Origin: CAZQVA01 sp964596685
GTDB taxonomy: Bacteria; Chlamydiota; Chlamydiia; Chlamydiales; VFKH01
DNA: 64,000 nucleotides
Direction: 5' to 3'
Assembly (NCBI GenBank): GCA_964596685.1
Contig: CAZQVA010000001.1
Location: 121,726-185,725 of the forward strand
Positions 1 through 8,310 of the stretch are shown here, one piece after another. Both the position numbers and the translations under genes were made by a program. The notes beneath the pieces are model-generated. The model had not been told where the DNA came from. It searched no databases and saw only the letters and a list, made by a program, of their open reading frames with translations. The number at the start of each line of letters is the position of its first letter. Position 1 is the stretch's first letter.

Positions 1-535
1 ACTTCTACAAATCCTCGGAACACTCGAACCTCATTGCAGTGGAGAATTATGGATTCAAGGCCAGCGTGTAACGCCATCTCATAGCCCTCGCTTAAGAAAT
101 CGGTCTATAGGCTTTGTATTTCAATCATACCATCTTATGGAAGAATACACTGTTCTAGACAATGTTTTGATGCCTGCACAAATTGCAGGATTTGCCACAC
201 ATGCTGGATCAGTGCCCTATAAGCGAGCCTTTGAACTCCTTGAACGTGTGCATATGCAACATAGAGCAAAATTTTTGGCCAAGCATCTCTCTGGGGGTGA
301 AAAACAGCGAGTGGCTCTTGCGCGCGCCTTGTGCAATGACCCTATGCTTATTTTAGCAGACGAACCCTCAGGCAACCTTGATGCAGAAAACGCTCAATTC
401 GTGCATCAATTGTTACTAGATCTTGTATTAAAAGAAGGCAAAACCTTATTAGTTGTGACACATGATCCACAATTAGCACATCTGTGTCAACGCACACTGA
501 TTTTAAAAACAGGAAAATTATGCGAGGAAGATTAA
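1..535 (+). CDS. lolD: LolD-type ABC transporter ATP-binding protein (5' end outside window)
   Basis: The reading frame is open from base 2, so the gene starts before the window and only about 177 C-terminal residues are seen. They include the Q-loop (FVFQSYHL), the ABC signature SGGEKQRVALARAL, Walker B followed by the D-loop (LILADEPSGNLD) and the H-loop (VVTHD). The spacing and the EPSGNLD sequence fit the LolD/MacB branch, which powers lipoprotein release from the inner membrane. The Walker A region is missing. The permease partner (LolC/E) would lie upstream, outside the window. The 3' end overlaps the next gene by 16 nt. The ABC call is certain. LolD rather than another MacB-like export ATPase is likely. 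Confidence 0.85.
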   Translation, partial: LLQILGTLEPHCSGELWIQGQRVTPSHSPRLRNRSIGFVFQSYHLMEEYTVLDNVLMPAQIAGFATHAGSVPYKRAFELLERVHMQHRAKFLAKHLSGGEKQRVALARALCNDPMLILADEPSGNLDAENAQFVHQLLLDLVLKEGKTLLVVTHDPQLAHLCQRTLILKTGKLCEED

Positions 536-1794
536 CTCATTTCTGGAAGCATCCCTCCTGGCAGCAAGAACGCTACCACATCATTTTCACTCAACTTATG
601 GAGAGAATTTCTTCTCCAGACCCCCATTTCCCCTCCTCCTGTATTAAACTCTATGAGCTCCTCACAAAATCCTCAACGCGTCATGACTATATTCGGTTTA
701 TACGTGCATTAAGAAAGGCCCTAATTCACACCCAACCACCTGCTAAAGATTGGCTCCGCACAATTTGCGCAGCTCTTTATACTTTAGATCTCACGCCTCT
801 TTGTCAAAAAATCCTTAAACTTCTTAAAGAACACGGCTCTCCCTTGCGGGCATTCAGTCACCTCGAACTGTTTCCTCTTACCTATCAAGCGCTTTTTCAA
901 TGCCCACAAGCATTCAAGCAACCTCCCCTTGCACGTTGGATCCAGATTCTACAGTCGCAACTCAATTGTAATTTTGATCCCCTGCTTCAAGACAATACCC
1001 CTTACCTTCTTGCTTCTCTGCAATATGACAATAAAATAAGACAATTGCTTCGCCTGGGGACTCCAACTAAAGAAGGCTATTTTGCAACGTTAACTAAAAA
1101 AGTTAAAATCATCCCCGAATTTCTTGCTCTTATTGAGGGCATGGAAAAAAAAGGGCAAAAGCACTTATATATCAATTTACAACAGCGTCATAAAGGCACA
1201 CTCTTTAAGGAAGAGCGCTTTAGAAATCGCGTGATTGAATCTTTAGCTAAAAAATACCCTGCAACATTTTCGATCATTTCCTTGCCGCGCAATTCGGCCT
1301 TTTACGCTCAAAGCATAAGCGGAGATATAAGGGCCTCTGACTTTAAAGAGGAACTTCTTCAAGAAAGCATGGGGGATACATTTTTCTTTTCCATGCCCTT
1401 TCCTCTAGAACAAAGGAAGGCATTGATCGATGCTACTCACATAACATTTTTCAACAACAAGCCCCTTTTAAATAAATCTGAAAGGCGTATTTTTATCGAA
1501 ATTTTCTACTTGGAAATCATTGATTATCTCATCCTGGAATTAGATGTTGACTCGCTTAATATCACTTGTCGCGACGGAATCGATCGAGCTGGTATGACGA
1601 ATGCACTTTTTTATCTATGGCGTCTTTTAAAAACAAACACTCTGACATTTGAGGAATGGGAAACTATTGAGGCAATCCTCTTTGCTCCAGCTCTTCTTGT
1701 CAAAAAACGTCCTATACGTAAACGCCGCTTCGAACGCTTTTTGCTGACTGCCCAGCATTTAATGGACTGTGGAGCCATGCAAAAGCTCCTCTGA
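520..1794 (+). CDS. Putative CX5R-motif phosphatase (SopB/IpgD-like signature)
   Basis: The start is ATG at 520, preceded by AGGA five bases away. A GTG at 484 is in frame but lies deep in the upstream gene. The product is about 424 aa with no signal peptide. Around residues 350-358 it has CRDGIDRAG, which fits the CX5R P-loop of cysteine-dependent phosphatases and resembles the CKSGKDRTG loop of the SopB/SigD/IpgD inositol-phosphate phosphatases. A long helical region precedes it and a basic tail (KKRPIRKRRFERF) follows. The rest gives no family I recognise. A host-directed phosphatase is an inference from this one motif. The gene is translationally coupled to the ABC ATPase gene. Confidence 0.6.
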   Translation: MRGRLTHFWKHPSWQQERYHIIFTQLMERISSPDPHFPSSCIKLYELLTKSSTRHDYIRFIRALRKALIHTQPPAKDWLRTICAALYTLDLTPLCQKILKLLKEHGSPLRAFSHLELFPLTYQALFQCPQAFKQPPLARWIQILQSQLNCNFDPLLQDNTPYLLASLQYDNKIRQLLRLGTPTKEGYFATLTKKVKIIPEFLALIEGMEKKGQKHLYINLQQRHKGTLFKEERFRNRVIESLAKKYPATFSIISLPRNSAFYAQSISGDIRASDFKEELLQESMGDTFFFSMPFPLEQRKALIDATHITFFNNKPLLNKSERRIFIEIFYLEIIDYLILELDVDSLNITCRDGIDRAGMTNALFYLWRLLKTNTLTFEEWETIEAILFAPALLVKKRPIRKRRFERFLLTAQHLMDCGAMQKLL

Positions 1795-1936
1795 TCAAAC
1801 AATCGTGGGCCTCACGTTTTTCAATAGACTTTCCTCGGTGGAAAAATTGCGCTTTTAGTTGACATTTGCTATATCTAACTCCATGGCTGGACTTTGGATA
1901 GTCCACATGAGCTAGTTTTATAATGCGAGGACTCGA

Positions 1937-2662
1937 GTGTTACCCCTTCCCACCCCTTTGAATCCCCTAGAAGATGAACTGGCACATCTCAATGATGAGC
2001 TTTTCCATGCCGAATTAGAAAGCATCAGAACCCTTCACCCATCAAACGACCAATTCTCAATTGATACGATACAAGAACACTGGAATGCTACTGCCTACCG
2101 AGAAGATTTTCAAAATGCCATTCTGTATCTTTTGGAACATGGCATCCAACTCATTACCCCTTGGCAAATTGAAGAGATGTCAAAAACTTTCGCCGACTTG
2201 CAAAAAATTTCGGAAAAAACAACCGATGGGGCTTTATTGAACGAAAATCACACAACGATGCAAGAGGTTTTCTCTATTCAAGACAGCCAAATTAATGAGT
2301 GTTATTTACTTGCCCTTCAAGATTTTCAAAAAGAGCGTTACCAAGAAGCGATATGCGTACTGCGTTTTCTTCTCAATTTAAATCCTGGATATTCTAATGT
2401 GTGGTCACTTTTAGGAAGTTGCCAACAAGCTGTTTCACAGTTCCAAGCTGCTCTTTGGTCATATAACATGAGTTTGATTGCCAATCCAGACGCTATAGAA
2501 AATCACATAGAATCCGCAGCATGCTACATCCAACTCAACGATCGCGATAACGCGCGTGATGCGCTAGGCAGAGCTCACGACTACCTTAAGCACCTGCATG
2601 GGCAATATGAGCGTTATACCCGCCTTTTAGAGCGTCTTACATATATCGAGCATAAACTTTAG
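1937..2662 (+). CDS. LcrH/SycD-like type III secretion chaperone (TPR protein)
   Basis: The product is 241 aa. The GTG start has GAGG six bases upstream. After a divergent N-terminal third comes an AILYLLEHGIQLITPWQIEEM segment and then three TPR-like units at about residues 115-215 (YLLALQDFQKERYQEAI, YSNVWSLLGSCQQAVSQFQAAL, AIENHIESAACYIQLNDRDNA). This layout is typical of class II chaperones, which hold hydrophobic translocators of the type III system in the cytoplasm. It is longer than the usual 160-230 aa because of the N-terminus. The next gene, 15 nt downstream, encodes a strongly hydrophobic protein and is the natural candidate client. The TPR call is firm and the chaperone role is inferred. 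Confidence 0.7.
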   Translation: MLPLPTPLNPLEDELAHLNDELFHAELESIRTLHPSNDQFSIDTIQEHWNATAYREDFQNAILYLLEHGIQLITPWQIEEMSKTFADLQKISEKTTDGALLNENHTTMQEVFSIQDSQINECYLLALQDFQKERYQEAICVLRFLLNLNPGYSNVWSLLGSCQQAVSQFQAALWSYNMSLIANPDAIENHIESAACYIQLNDRDNARDALGRAHDYLKHLHGQYERYTRLLERLTYIEHKL

Positions 2663-2677
2663 GAAGATAACACTTTT

Positions 2678-3445
2678 ATGACAGACCCTATCGCTCCGAT
2701 TACTCTTCGCACGGTGGGTGGACCCCCATCAGTCGATGAACTCATCACTTCATTTACGCGTCCACTCGTTCCTTCAGAAGCTGGGAATGCAACATCTACA
2801 GCGGATATGGCAACAAATGCTCAAGAAGCAATTCAGGATGGGCGCCCTGAATCATGGTTGTGGCTTGCAGGTAAATATGTTGTCAATAATTTACTCATAG
2901 AGGCTTTATGGAGAACTCCCAAATGGGGTGCCCAAGAGGCTATCAAAGGTCTTATCGCAGCACGAACAGCCTACCAGGAATCTTATAAAAAGCACTTTGG
3001 CGAAGATAAAGCCATTCCACCGCTCTCTCAAGCTGCTATCAACTTATTGGCTACCCTTAGTGGAGTCGCTTGGATGTTGGGTCAAATTTTGCGTCGAAGC
3101 ACCGCTCTCGGAGCAAGCACCTTGCCGATCGCAGGAGCTATTGTAGGAGGATGTTTCGGAACCATACTCATGCCTGGACTTGGTACAATCGGGGGCGCAG
3201 CAATGGGCGTGGCAGCTGGAATGATTGCAGGCTCTGTGGCAAATGCTCTTATCTGTATCGTTGCCCAGTCACTTTGCTGCTGTTCTCCTCTCTTTACAAA
3301 AGAAGAAGACACAAAGATGCGTCAAGAATTCACTTCTTACGTCAAATCCAGCTTTTTTTATATCACATCTATCTATCATGCGGCTTACAGAGTAGTCGAT
3401 CTTGGCTCAAAAATCCACGGCGCCAAAACACTTTCCCTTACTTGA
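2678..3445 (+). CDS. Hydrophobic glycine-rich protein, possible type III substrate
   Basis: The product is 255 aa and I recognise no family. The first 60 residues are polar and rich in Ser, Thr and Pro. An amphipathic stretch follows. Residues 117-138 and 143-203 are hydrophobic, the second block being a glycine-zipper-like run (GAIVGGCFGT, GTIGGAAMGVAAGMIAG) that ends in CCC. Such blocks occur in translocators and in membrane-inserted effectors. GGAAG-type spacing before the ATG is weak (ggaagataacactttt). It follows the LcrH-like chaperone gene by 15 nt and is probably cotranscribed, so a chaperone/client pair is the working inference. An inner-membrane protein is the alternative. Confidence 0.6.
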   Translation: MTDPIAPITLRTVGGPPSVDELITSFTRPLVPSEAGNATSTADMATNAQEAIQDGRPESWLWLAGKYVVNNLLIEALWRTPKWGAQEAIKGLIAARTAYQESYKKHFGEDKAIPPLSQAAINLLATLSGVAWMLGQILRRSTALGASTLPIAGAIVGGCFGTILMPGLGTIGGAAMGVAAGMIAGSVANALICIVAQSLCCCSPLFTKEEDTKMRQEFTSYVKSSFFYITSIYHAAYRVVDLGSKIHGAKTLSLT

Positions 3446-3470
3446 ACTCACGTTGAACCACAAAAAAAAA

Positions 3471-3499
3471 CCCACTTTCTTCTCTAAGAAGAAAGTGGG
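3471..3499 (-). terminator. Rho-independent terminator of the minus-strand repeat-protein gene
   Basis: An 11-bp perfect stem (3471-3481 with 3489-3499) has a 7-nt loop. Read on the minus strand it is followed by nine T (A run at 3462-3470). It lies 37 nt beyond the stop of the minus-strand gene. On the plus strand the tail is not T-rich, so it probably works mainly in one direction, although the stem may also slow transcripts from the upstream plus-strand gene. Confidence 0.85.
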
Positions 3500-3535
3500 G
3501 CTCTTCATCAATATGAAGCTCAAATGTTCAAGTTA

Positions 3536-5404
3536 TCAATACTGATTAGAATTGTAACTTCGTCCTCCGCTACTTCCTCCTTTTGGATTGGAATTATTAG
3601 TGCGCGGTGGGGTCACATTTGATGGCGGTGTCACCCTAGGTGGGGTCACATTCGAAGGTGGATTGTACCTAGGCGGCGTCACATTGGACGGCGGATTATA
3701 TCTAGGTGGGGTCACATTCGAAGGTGGGTTATACCTTGGAGGTGTCACGTTAGACGGTGGGTTATACCGCGGTGGGGTGACATTAGACGGCGGATTATAC
3801 CGTGGTGGCGTCACTTGGGGTGGAGGATTATAAGTCGGCGGAGTTGGGCGTGGTGGCACATAAGTAGGAGGGGTATATGTCGGTGGAGTCACCACTTGAG
3901 GTGGTGGATTATATGTCGGTGGTGTAGATGGTGGGTTATATGTCGGTGGATTATATGTCGGTGGTGTATATGTCGGCGGAGTTACTGGAGGATTATAGGT
4001 TGGAGGTGTCACAGGCACCTGTGGTTTTGGTGGTGGAACGACCACTAATGGAGGCACAGTCACAGGTGGCGTCACTTGAGGTGGTGTCACTTGGGGTGGC
4101 GTCACTTGGGGTGGTACACGAGGTGGAGTTGGCTGCTGCCCAGGATAAGTGGGCGAAGGAGGAGTGCGATCCGTATCCATCGGCGGTGTAGGCTGTGGAT
4201 GCCCAGAAAGATCCTCTGGTGTCTGTGGTTGACCTTGTGGTCGTGTTGTATCCCCACCTTCGCTTGCATCATGCGAATGATCCCATATATCGGTGACATC
4301 TTCAGGGAATACAGGTCCTACATGAGGTCCTTCCAATATATCCAGCGAATCTAACAGCGCAAATGGAGGAATGATACCCCATGGCCCAATAATAATAGGA
4401 AGATCTAGCAGATCAGCAAGCCAGAGCAATCCTTCAAGAGGAGGTGGAAGTACAACCACCACATCGCGTGGCAACCAATCTGGAGCAGGGAATCCTACAT
4501 CCAACCACCACCACCAAAGAGCCCATTGATCAACCCATGAGAACCACCACCAATTCCATACCCACCATGGCGGTATCCATTGGAAATCCCACCACCAAGC
4601 GATGTTGAAATGATAATGATGCGCATAGAAATAATAGTAATCGGGATAGTATAAAAAGTTGCTCTGAACAACATCTAAAACTGCAATCTGAGTGACCGCA
4701 GCCGAAGGAGTTCCAGTCACAGATGAAGTTCCAGTCACAGATGAAGCTTCAGACTCCCCTGTACATGTGAAAGTTGCACCTCGTTTATCTACTGGCCAAT
4801 CCCAGAATGCCGGTAAAAAGACATATCCTTCAGGACGCCATACATAGCGTGCAGGAACATAGACCCAATTCGAATCCCATTTCTGCCACTGTCCTGTATA
4901 CCAAGCGTAAGTATTGCCTTCTTGGCGATACCCCCAATATCCTGCCATCCAAAAGTATTCGTCAGAAGGCTTATTGGTTGGGTTTTCATTGATGCGTGAA
5001 GGAGGTGCTTTTGCTATATAAGTCAGTTTTTCTTGAGGTGTCTGGCTCCAAAATCCTCTAATACGTACCCAGCCATCATTAAGCTGTTTCCAGTAACTTG
5101 CAATCCACACAAATCCTACTGGTGGGCGTCGCCAAGTTCCGCAGTACCACACAAAGTCGTTTTCAGTTTTGCTATATTCCCAATATCCTGGGATCCAAAT
5201 AGCATCCGCATCTGATTTTGGTGGAACTGTTTCATTCACAACAGCAGGAGGAGGAGAAGCCACCTTTGTCAACAAAGGAACATCCGCTTCCAATGTCATG
5301 TATGCTTCGTGAATGCGATATTGAGGTATGTCATCTGCACTCAGCGTTGCTGAAAACGCACTACCAATGATGCAGATGGCACTAAAAAGCCATTTTTTTA
5401 ACAT
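3536..5404 (-). CDS. Secreted Trp/Tyr-rich and Pro-rich repeat protein
   Basis: Start ATG 5404 has AAGG five bases upstream. A GTG at 5410 is the alternative. The product is about 622 aa. A signal peptide (KKWLFSAICIIGSAFSATLSA) is followed by several WIPGYW / WMAGYW / WIASYW motifs at about residues 70-210, the tryptophan-tyrosine repeats found in bacterial envelope proteins. A very Trp-rich stretch (about 270-300) and an acidic linker follow. The last 200 residues are a proline-rich region of TPPTYNPP and TPPRYNPPSNV units ending in a Gly/Ser/Asn tail. It is probably exported and exposed or periplasmic. The molecular function is unknown. It stands alone and ends in its own terminator. Confidence 0.75.
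   Translation of the reverse strand: MLKKWLFSAICIIGSAFSATLSADDIPQYRIHEAYMTLEADVPLLTKVASPPPAVVNETVPPKSDADAIWIPGYWEYSKTENDFVWYCGTWRRPPVGFVWIASYWKQLNDGWVRIRGFWSQTPQEKLTYIAKAPPSRINENPTNKPSDEYFWMAGYWGYRQEGNTYAWYTGQWQKWDSNWVYVPARYVWRPEGYVFLPAFWDWPVDKRGATFTCTGESEASSVTGTSSVTGTPSAAVTQIAVLDVVQSNFLYYPDYYYFYAHHYHFNIAWWWDFQWIPPWWVWNWWWFSWVDQWALWWWWLDVGFPAPDWLPRDVVVVLPPPLEGLLWLADLLDLPIIIGPWGIIPPFALLDSLDILEGPHVGPVFPEDVTDIWDHSHDASEGGDTTRPQGQPQTPEDLSGHPQPTPPMDTDRTPPSPTYPGQQPTPPRVPPQVTPPQVTPPQVTPPVTVPPLVVVPPPKPQVPVTPPTYNPPVTPPTYTPPTYNPPTYNPPSTPPTYNPPPQVVTPPTYTPPTYVPPRPTPPTYNPPPQVTPPRYNPPSNVTPPRYNPPSNVTPPRYNPPSNVTPPRYNPPSNVTPPRYNPPSNVTPPRVTPPSNVTPPRTNNSNPKGGSSGGRSYNSNQY
3614..3811 (-). repeat. Six tandem 33-bp units inside the proline-rich region
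   Basis: Six consecutive 11-residue units read TPPRYNPPSNV five times and TPPRVTPPSNV once. Units at the DNA level differ by scattered synonymous changes, so the array is not freshly expanded. More degenerate TPPTYNPP and TPPQV units lie upstream to about 4100. Copy number could vary by slippage or recombination without a frameshift because the unit is a multiple of three. Confidence 0.9.
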
Positions 5405-5479
5405 AAGCACCTTTCTTGAAAGAAATAAGTTAAATTTAGTATTGAACCTTATTTTCCTTCATGTCAAGTCATAACTTGA

Positions 5480-5509
5480 TTGCTATGTAATAACCTTAAG
5501 CTGTATAAT
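5480..5509 (+). promoter_or_regulatory. Putative promoter of der, giving a nearly leaderless mRNA
   Basis: TTGCTA at 5480-5485 and TATAAT at 5504-5509 are separated by 18 bp. The expected start of transcription is near 5516, only about 3-4 nt before the der ATG at 5520, and no ribosome-binding site is visible. This is a prediction from sequence only. Confidence 0.5.
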
Positions 5510-5519
5510 CTCTCACCTT

Positions 5520-6872
5520 ATGCGTACATTACTTAAAGTTGCCATTGTCGGACGTCCCAATGTTGGGAAGTCTGCCCTATTTAACCGAATCGCGGAGCGC
5601 AAGATCTCCATCGTGGATGAAGCTGAAGGCGTAACTCGCGACCGCCTTTATTCTCATGCAGATTATTTCGGAAAGCCCTTCACGATCATCGACACGGGGG
5701 GAATTGACCCACGCTCTAAAGCCACATTCAATGAAGAAGTGCGCGAACAGGCGCTGCTGGCAATTGACGAAGCCGATTCTTTGATTCTCGTTGTCGACGG
5801 GCATGTCGGAATGACCCTTCTCGATCTGGAAGTGGCAAAGATCCTTTTGCAATCAGGTAAACCGGTATGCGTTGCCGTTAATAAGTTAGATGCCCCTTCG
5901 CATGAATGGTTACTTGGAAATTTCCTTGGGCTTGGTATTGAAAAGGTGGTTCCTGTATCTGCCATACAGGGTACCCACATAGCTGAACTTCTCGAAGCAG
6001 CTTTGGCTCCTTTTCGCGCCAAAGACTTTCCGCGCACACTCCCCAAAGATCGCGCGACTAAAGTTGCCATCATTGGACGTCCCAACACAGGCAAGTCCAC
6101 ACTCGTGAATTACTTCCTACAAGAACCTCGCTGCATCGTCAGCCCTATTGCAGGAACTACAAGAGATAGCATTGACCTGCCATTTACCTGGCAAGATCGC
6201 GAGTACACTCTCATCGATACTGCTGGGATTCGCCGCAAGCAGAAAGAAACCGACGTGATTGAAAAATTTGCTTCAATTCGCACAGAGCGCGCCATTGAAA
6301 GGGCCGACGTATGTGTCGTTATGTTTGATGCACAGCAGGGGATCACCACGCAAGAAAAAGCGATCATCAATCAGATCGAAGAAGCTGGCAAGGGCTGCGT
6401 CTTCTTTTTCAACAAATGGGATCTTGTCCACGGCTTCCGCATGGAACACTGCCTTAAAGATCTTGAAGAGAGCAACCCCTTTGTAAAACATTGTCCCAAA
6501 ATTTTTGGCTCCGCACTAACAGGTCGCAATGTTGATGAAATTCTAGATCAGGTTGATCACGTCTACAAAGCATTGACACAGAAAATCACAACGGGAAAAC
6601 TGAACAAGTGTATTGAGCGAGCTCTACAAAAGACACATCCCGCAATGATTCAAGGCAAGCGTTTGCGTGTTTACTACATGGTACAAACCGCTCATACACC
6701 ACCTGCCTTTACTCTCTTCGTCAACTATCCCGAGTTAATGCAAGCGAGTTATAAGAAATACCTCATTAACCAGCTGCGCACAGACTTCGATCTAACGGGC
6801 GTCCCTGTACGTTTTGAGTTAAAAGGTAAAATGAAAAAAGAAGATCTTCCCCAGAAGATTAACAACAACTAA
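5520..6872 (+). CDS. der: Ribosome-assembly GTPase Der (EngA)
   Basis: The product is 450 aa and has two tandem GTPase domains: G1 motifs GRPNVGKS near residue 12 and GRPNTGKS near 185, G3 motifs DTGGID and DTAGIR, and G4 motifs NKLD and NKWD. A C-terminal KH-like domain includes LRVYYMVQTAHTPPAFTLFVN. Length and order match the family. Der acts in maturation of the 50S ribosomal subunit in the cytoplasm. No Shine-Dalgarno sequence precedes the ATG, and a TATAAT box sits just upstream. Confidence 0.98.
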   Translation: MRTLLKVAIVGRPNVGKSALFNRIAERKISIVDEAEGVTRDRLYSHADYFGKPFTIIDTGGIDPRSKATFNEEVREQALLAIDEADSLILVVDGHVGMTLLDLEVAKILLQSGKPVCVAVNKLDAPSHEWLLGNFLGLGIEKVVPVSAIQGTHIAELLEAALAPFRAKDFPRTLPKDRATKVAIIGRPNTGKSTLVNYFLQEPRCIVSPIAGTTRDSIDLPFTWQDREYTLIDTAGIRRKQKETDVIEKFASIRTERAIERADVCVVMFDAQQGITTQEKAIINQIEEAGKGCVFFFNKWDLVHGFRMEHCLKDLEESNPFVKHCPKIFGSALTGRNVDEILDQVDHVYKALTQKITTGKLNKCIERALQKTHPAMIQGKRLRVYYMVQTAHTPPAFTLFVNYPELMQASYKKYLINQLRTDFDLTGVPVRFELKGKMKKEDLPQKINNN

Positions 6873-6878
6873 TCGCCT

Positions 6879-6906
6879 ATAGGCGTGGAATTAATCCCAC
6901 GCCTAT
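6879..6906 (+). terminator. Hairpin terminator after der
   Basis: A 10-bp perfect GC-rich stem (6879-6888 with 6897-6906) has an 8-nt loop and starts 7 nt after the der stop codon. The trailing sequence is only mildly T-rich (cttctac), so termination may be partial. Confidence 0.65.
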
Positions 6907-7017
6907 CTTCTACACCCTATTCCTGATGATTTTTTTTCTGATGCTGCAAAATTCTTAGGCGGCATAAAAAGGTCATGTTATACTCGGCAGCAGTTCTACA
7001 TTAACCCCCACTTTCTT

Positions 7018-8310
7018 ATGCTGGATATACGACTTTTACGCCAAACTCCCAATAATATCCAAGAACGCCTTCGCACAAAAGATCCACAGATTGATATTGC
7101 ACCTGTGGTGGCTCTGGATCAGCGTTTACGCGAATTAAAAACCCAAAGCGAGTCTCTCTTAGCGGAACGCAACTCTCTATCAAAACAAATCGGTGAATTA
7201 AAGCGCACTGGCCAAGATTGCACTGCAATTATGGAACAAGTTGAGTCTATTAAGAGCACCCTTGCTGGATTAGAAAGCGAACTACAAAGCGTTCAGGCGC
7301 AATTTCAAGATCAATTCTCGCGTTTACCTAATTTGCCGCAAGAAGACAGCCCAATCAGCCTTGATCCCAAAGAAAATCGCTGCATCAAGGAAGTCGGCAA
7401 TAAGCCCCATTTTGATTTCGCTTTCAAAAACCACGTCGAGTTGAATGAAGAATTGCATCTATTTGACTTCAAACGTGCCGCAAAGATTACTGGTAGTGGA
7501 TGGCCTATCTATAGAGGATGGGGCGCACGCTTAGAGTGGGCACTCATTCAATATATGATTGAGATTCACATCAAAAATGGTTTTGAACAATTCATTCCCC
7601 CTCTTCTCGTGCGTCAACAGATGATGTATGGTTCGGGACAATTACCAAAATTTGAAGAGCAACTTTTTAAACTGAATGACCCTGAATTTCCTCTCTATCT
7701 TATTCCCACGGCTGAAGTCGCTCTCAATGCGCTCTACTATGATGAAATTCTTGATGAGTCGCTCTTACCTGCAAAATATATCGCTTATACCCCCTGTTTT
7801 AGACGTGAAGCGGGAGCCGCTGGGTCTCAAGAGCGTGGACTCATCCGCATGCACCAATTCAATAAAGTAGAGATGTTTGTCTTCTCTACCCCCGAACAAA
7901 GTGCACAAATGTTTGATGAGATGATGAAAAGCGCTGAAGAGGTTCTTCAAGGTCTTGAGCTCCATTACAGAAATATGTTACTCGTGACAGGAGATATGTC
8001 ATATGCCGCTGCAAAAACAGTAGATATCGAAGTGTGGTTACCTGGACAAAATCGCTACTATGAAGTTTCTTCTGTAAGCAATTGCACAGACTTCCAAGCG
8101 CGTCGCTCACAAACACGATTTAAACGAAATAAGGAAGGGGCTCTTGAGTTTGTTCACACCTTAAATGGTTCTGGACTAGCTACATCACGCCTCATGGTCG
8201 CCATTTTAGAAAACAACCAACAAGCCGATGGCTCTGTTATCATTCCTAAAGTCTTGCAAAAGTATTTAGGAGGACAAGAGCGTTTGACAGTTACTAGGAG
8301 AAGCCAATGA
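7018..8310 (+). CDS. serS: Seryl-tRNA synthetase
   Basis: The product is 430 aa. The N-terminal coiled-coil arm (about residues 30-110) is followed by the class II catalytic core: motif 2 (FRREAGAAGSQERGLIRMHQFNKVEM) and motif 3 (LNGSGLATSRLMVAILENNQ) are intact. It charges tRNA-Ser. The length is normal for bacterial SerRS. The stop overlaps the recA start by four bases (ATGA), so serS and recA are translationally coupled. A TATACT box at 6979-6984 may be the promoter. Confidence 0.98.
   Translation: MLDIRLLRQTPNNIQERLRTKDPQIDIAPVVALDQRLRELKTQSESLLAERNSLSKQIGELKRTGQDCTAIMEQVESIKSTLAGLESELQSVQAQFQDQFSRLPNLPQEDSPISLDPKENRCIKEVGNKPHFDFAFKNHVELNEELHLFDFKRAAKITGSGWPIYRGWGARLEWALIQYMIEIHIKNGFEQFIPPLLVRQQMMYGSGQLPKFEEQLFKLNDPEFPLYLIPTAEVALNALYYDEILDESLLPAKYIAYTPCFRREAGAAGSQERGLIRMHQFNKVEMFVFSTPEQSAQMFDEMMKSAEEVLQGLELHYRNMLLVTGDMSYAAAKTVDIEVWLPGQNRYYEVSSVSNCTDFQARRSQTRFKRNKEGALEFVHTLNGSGLATSRLMVAILENNQQADGSVIIPKVLQKYLGGQERLTVTRRSQ

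Noticed and set aside
1795..1936. tRNA or small RNA in the spacer before the chaperone gene
   Set aside because: No cloverleaf or terminator could be drawn; only a GAGG ribosome-binding site is evident.
3614..3811. Regular 33-bp spacing suggesting a CRISPR array
   Set aside because: There are no unique spacers; the units are in-frame codons of a protein repeat.
3588..4354. Several plus-strand open frames with GGVT/GGLYLGG repeats
   Set aside because: They are the antisense of the Pro-rich repeat gene. Signal peptide, terminator and ribosome-binding site all support the minus strand.
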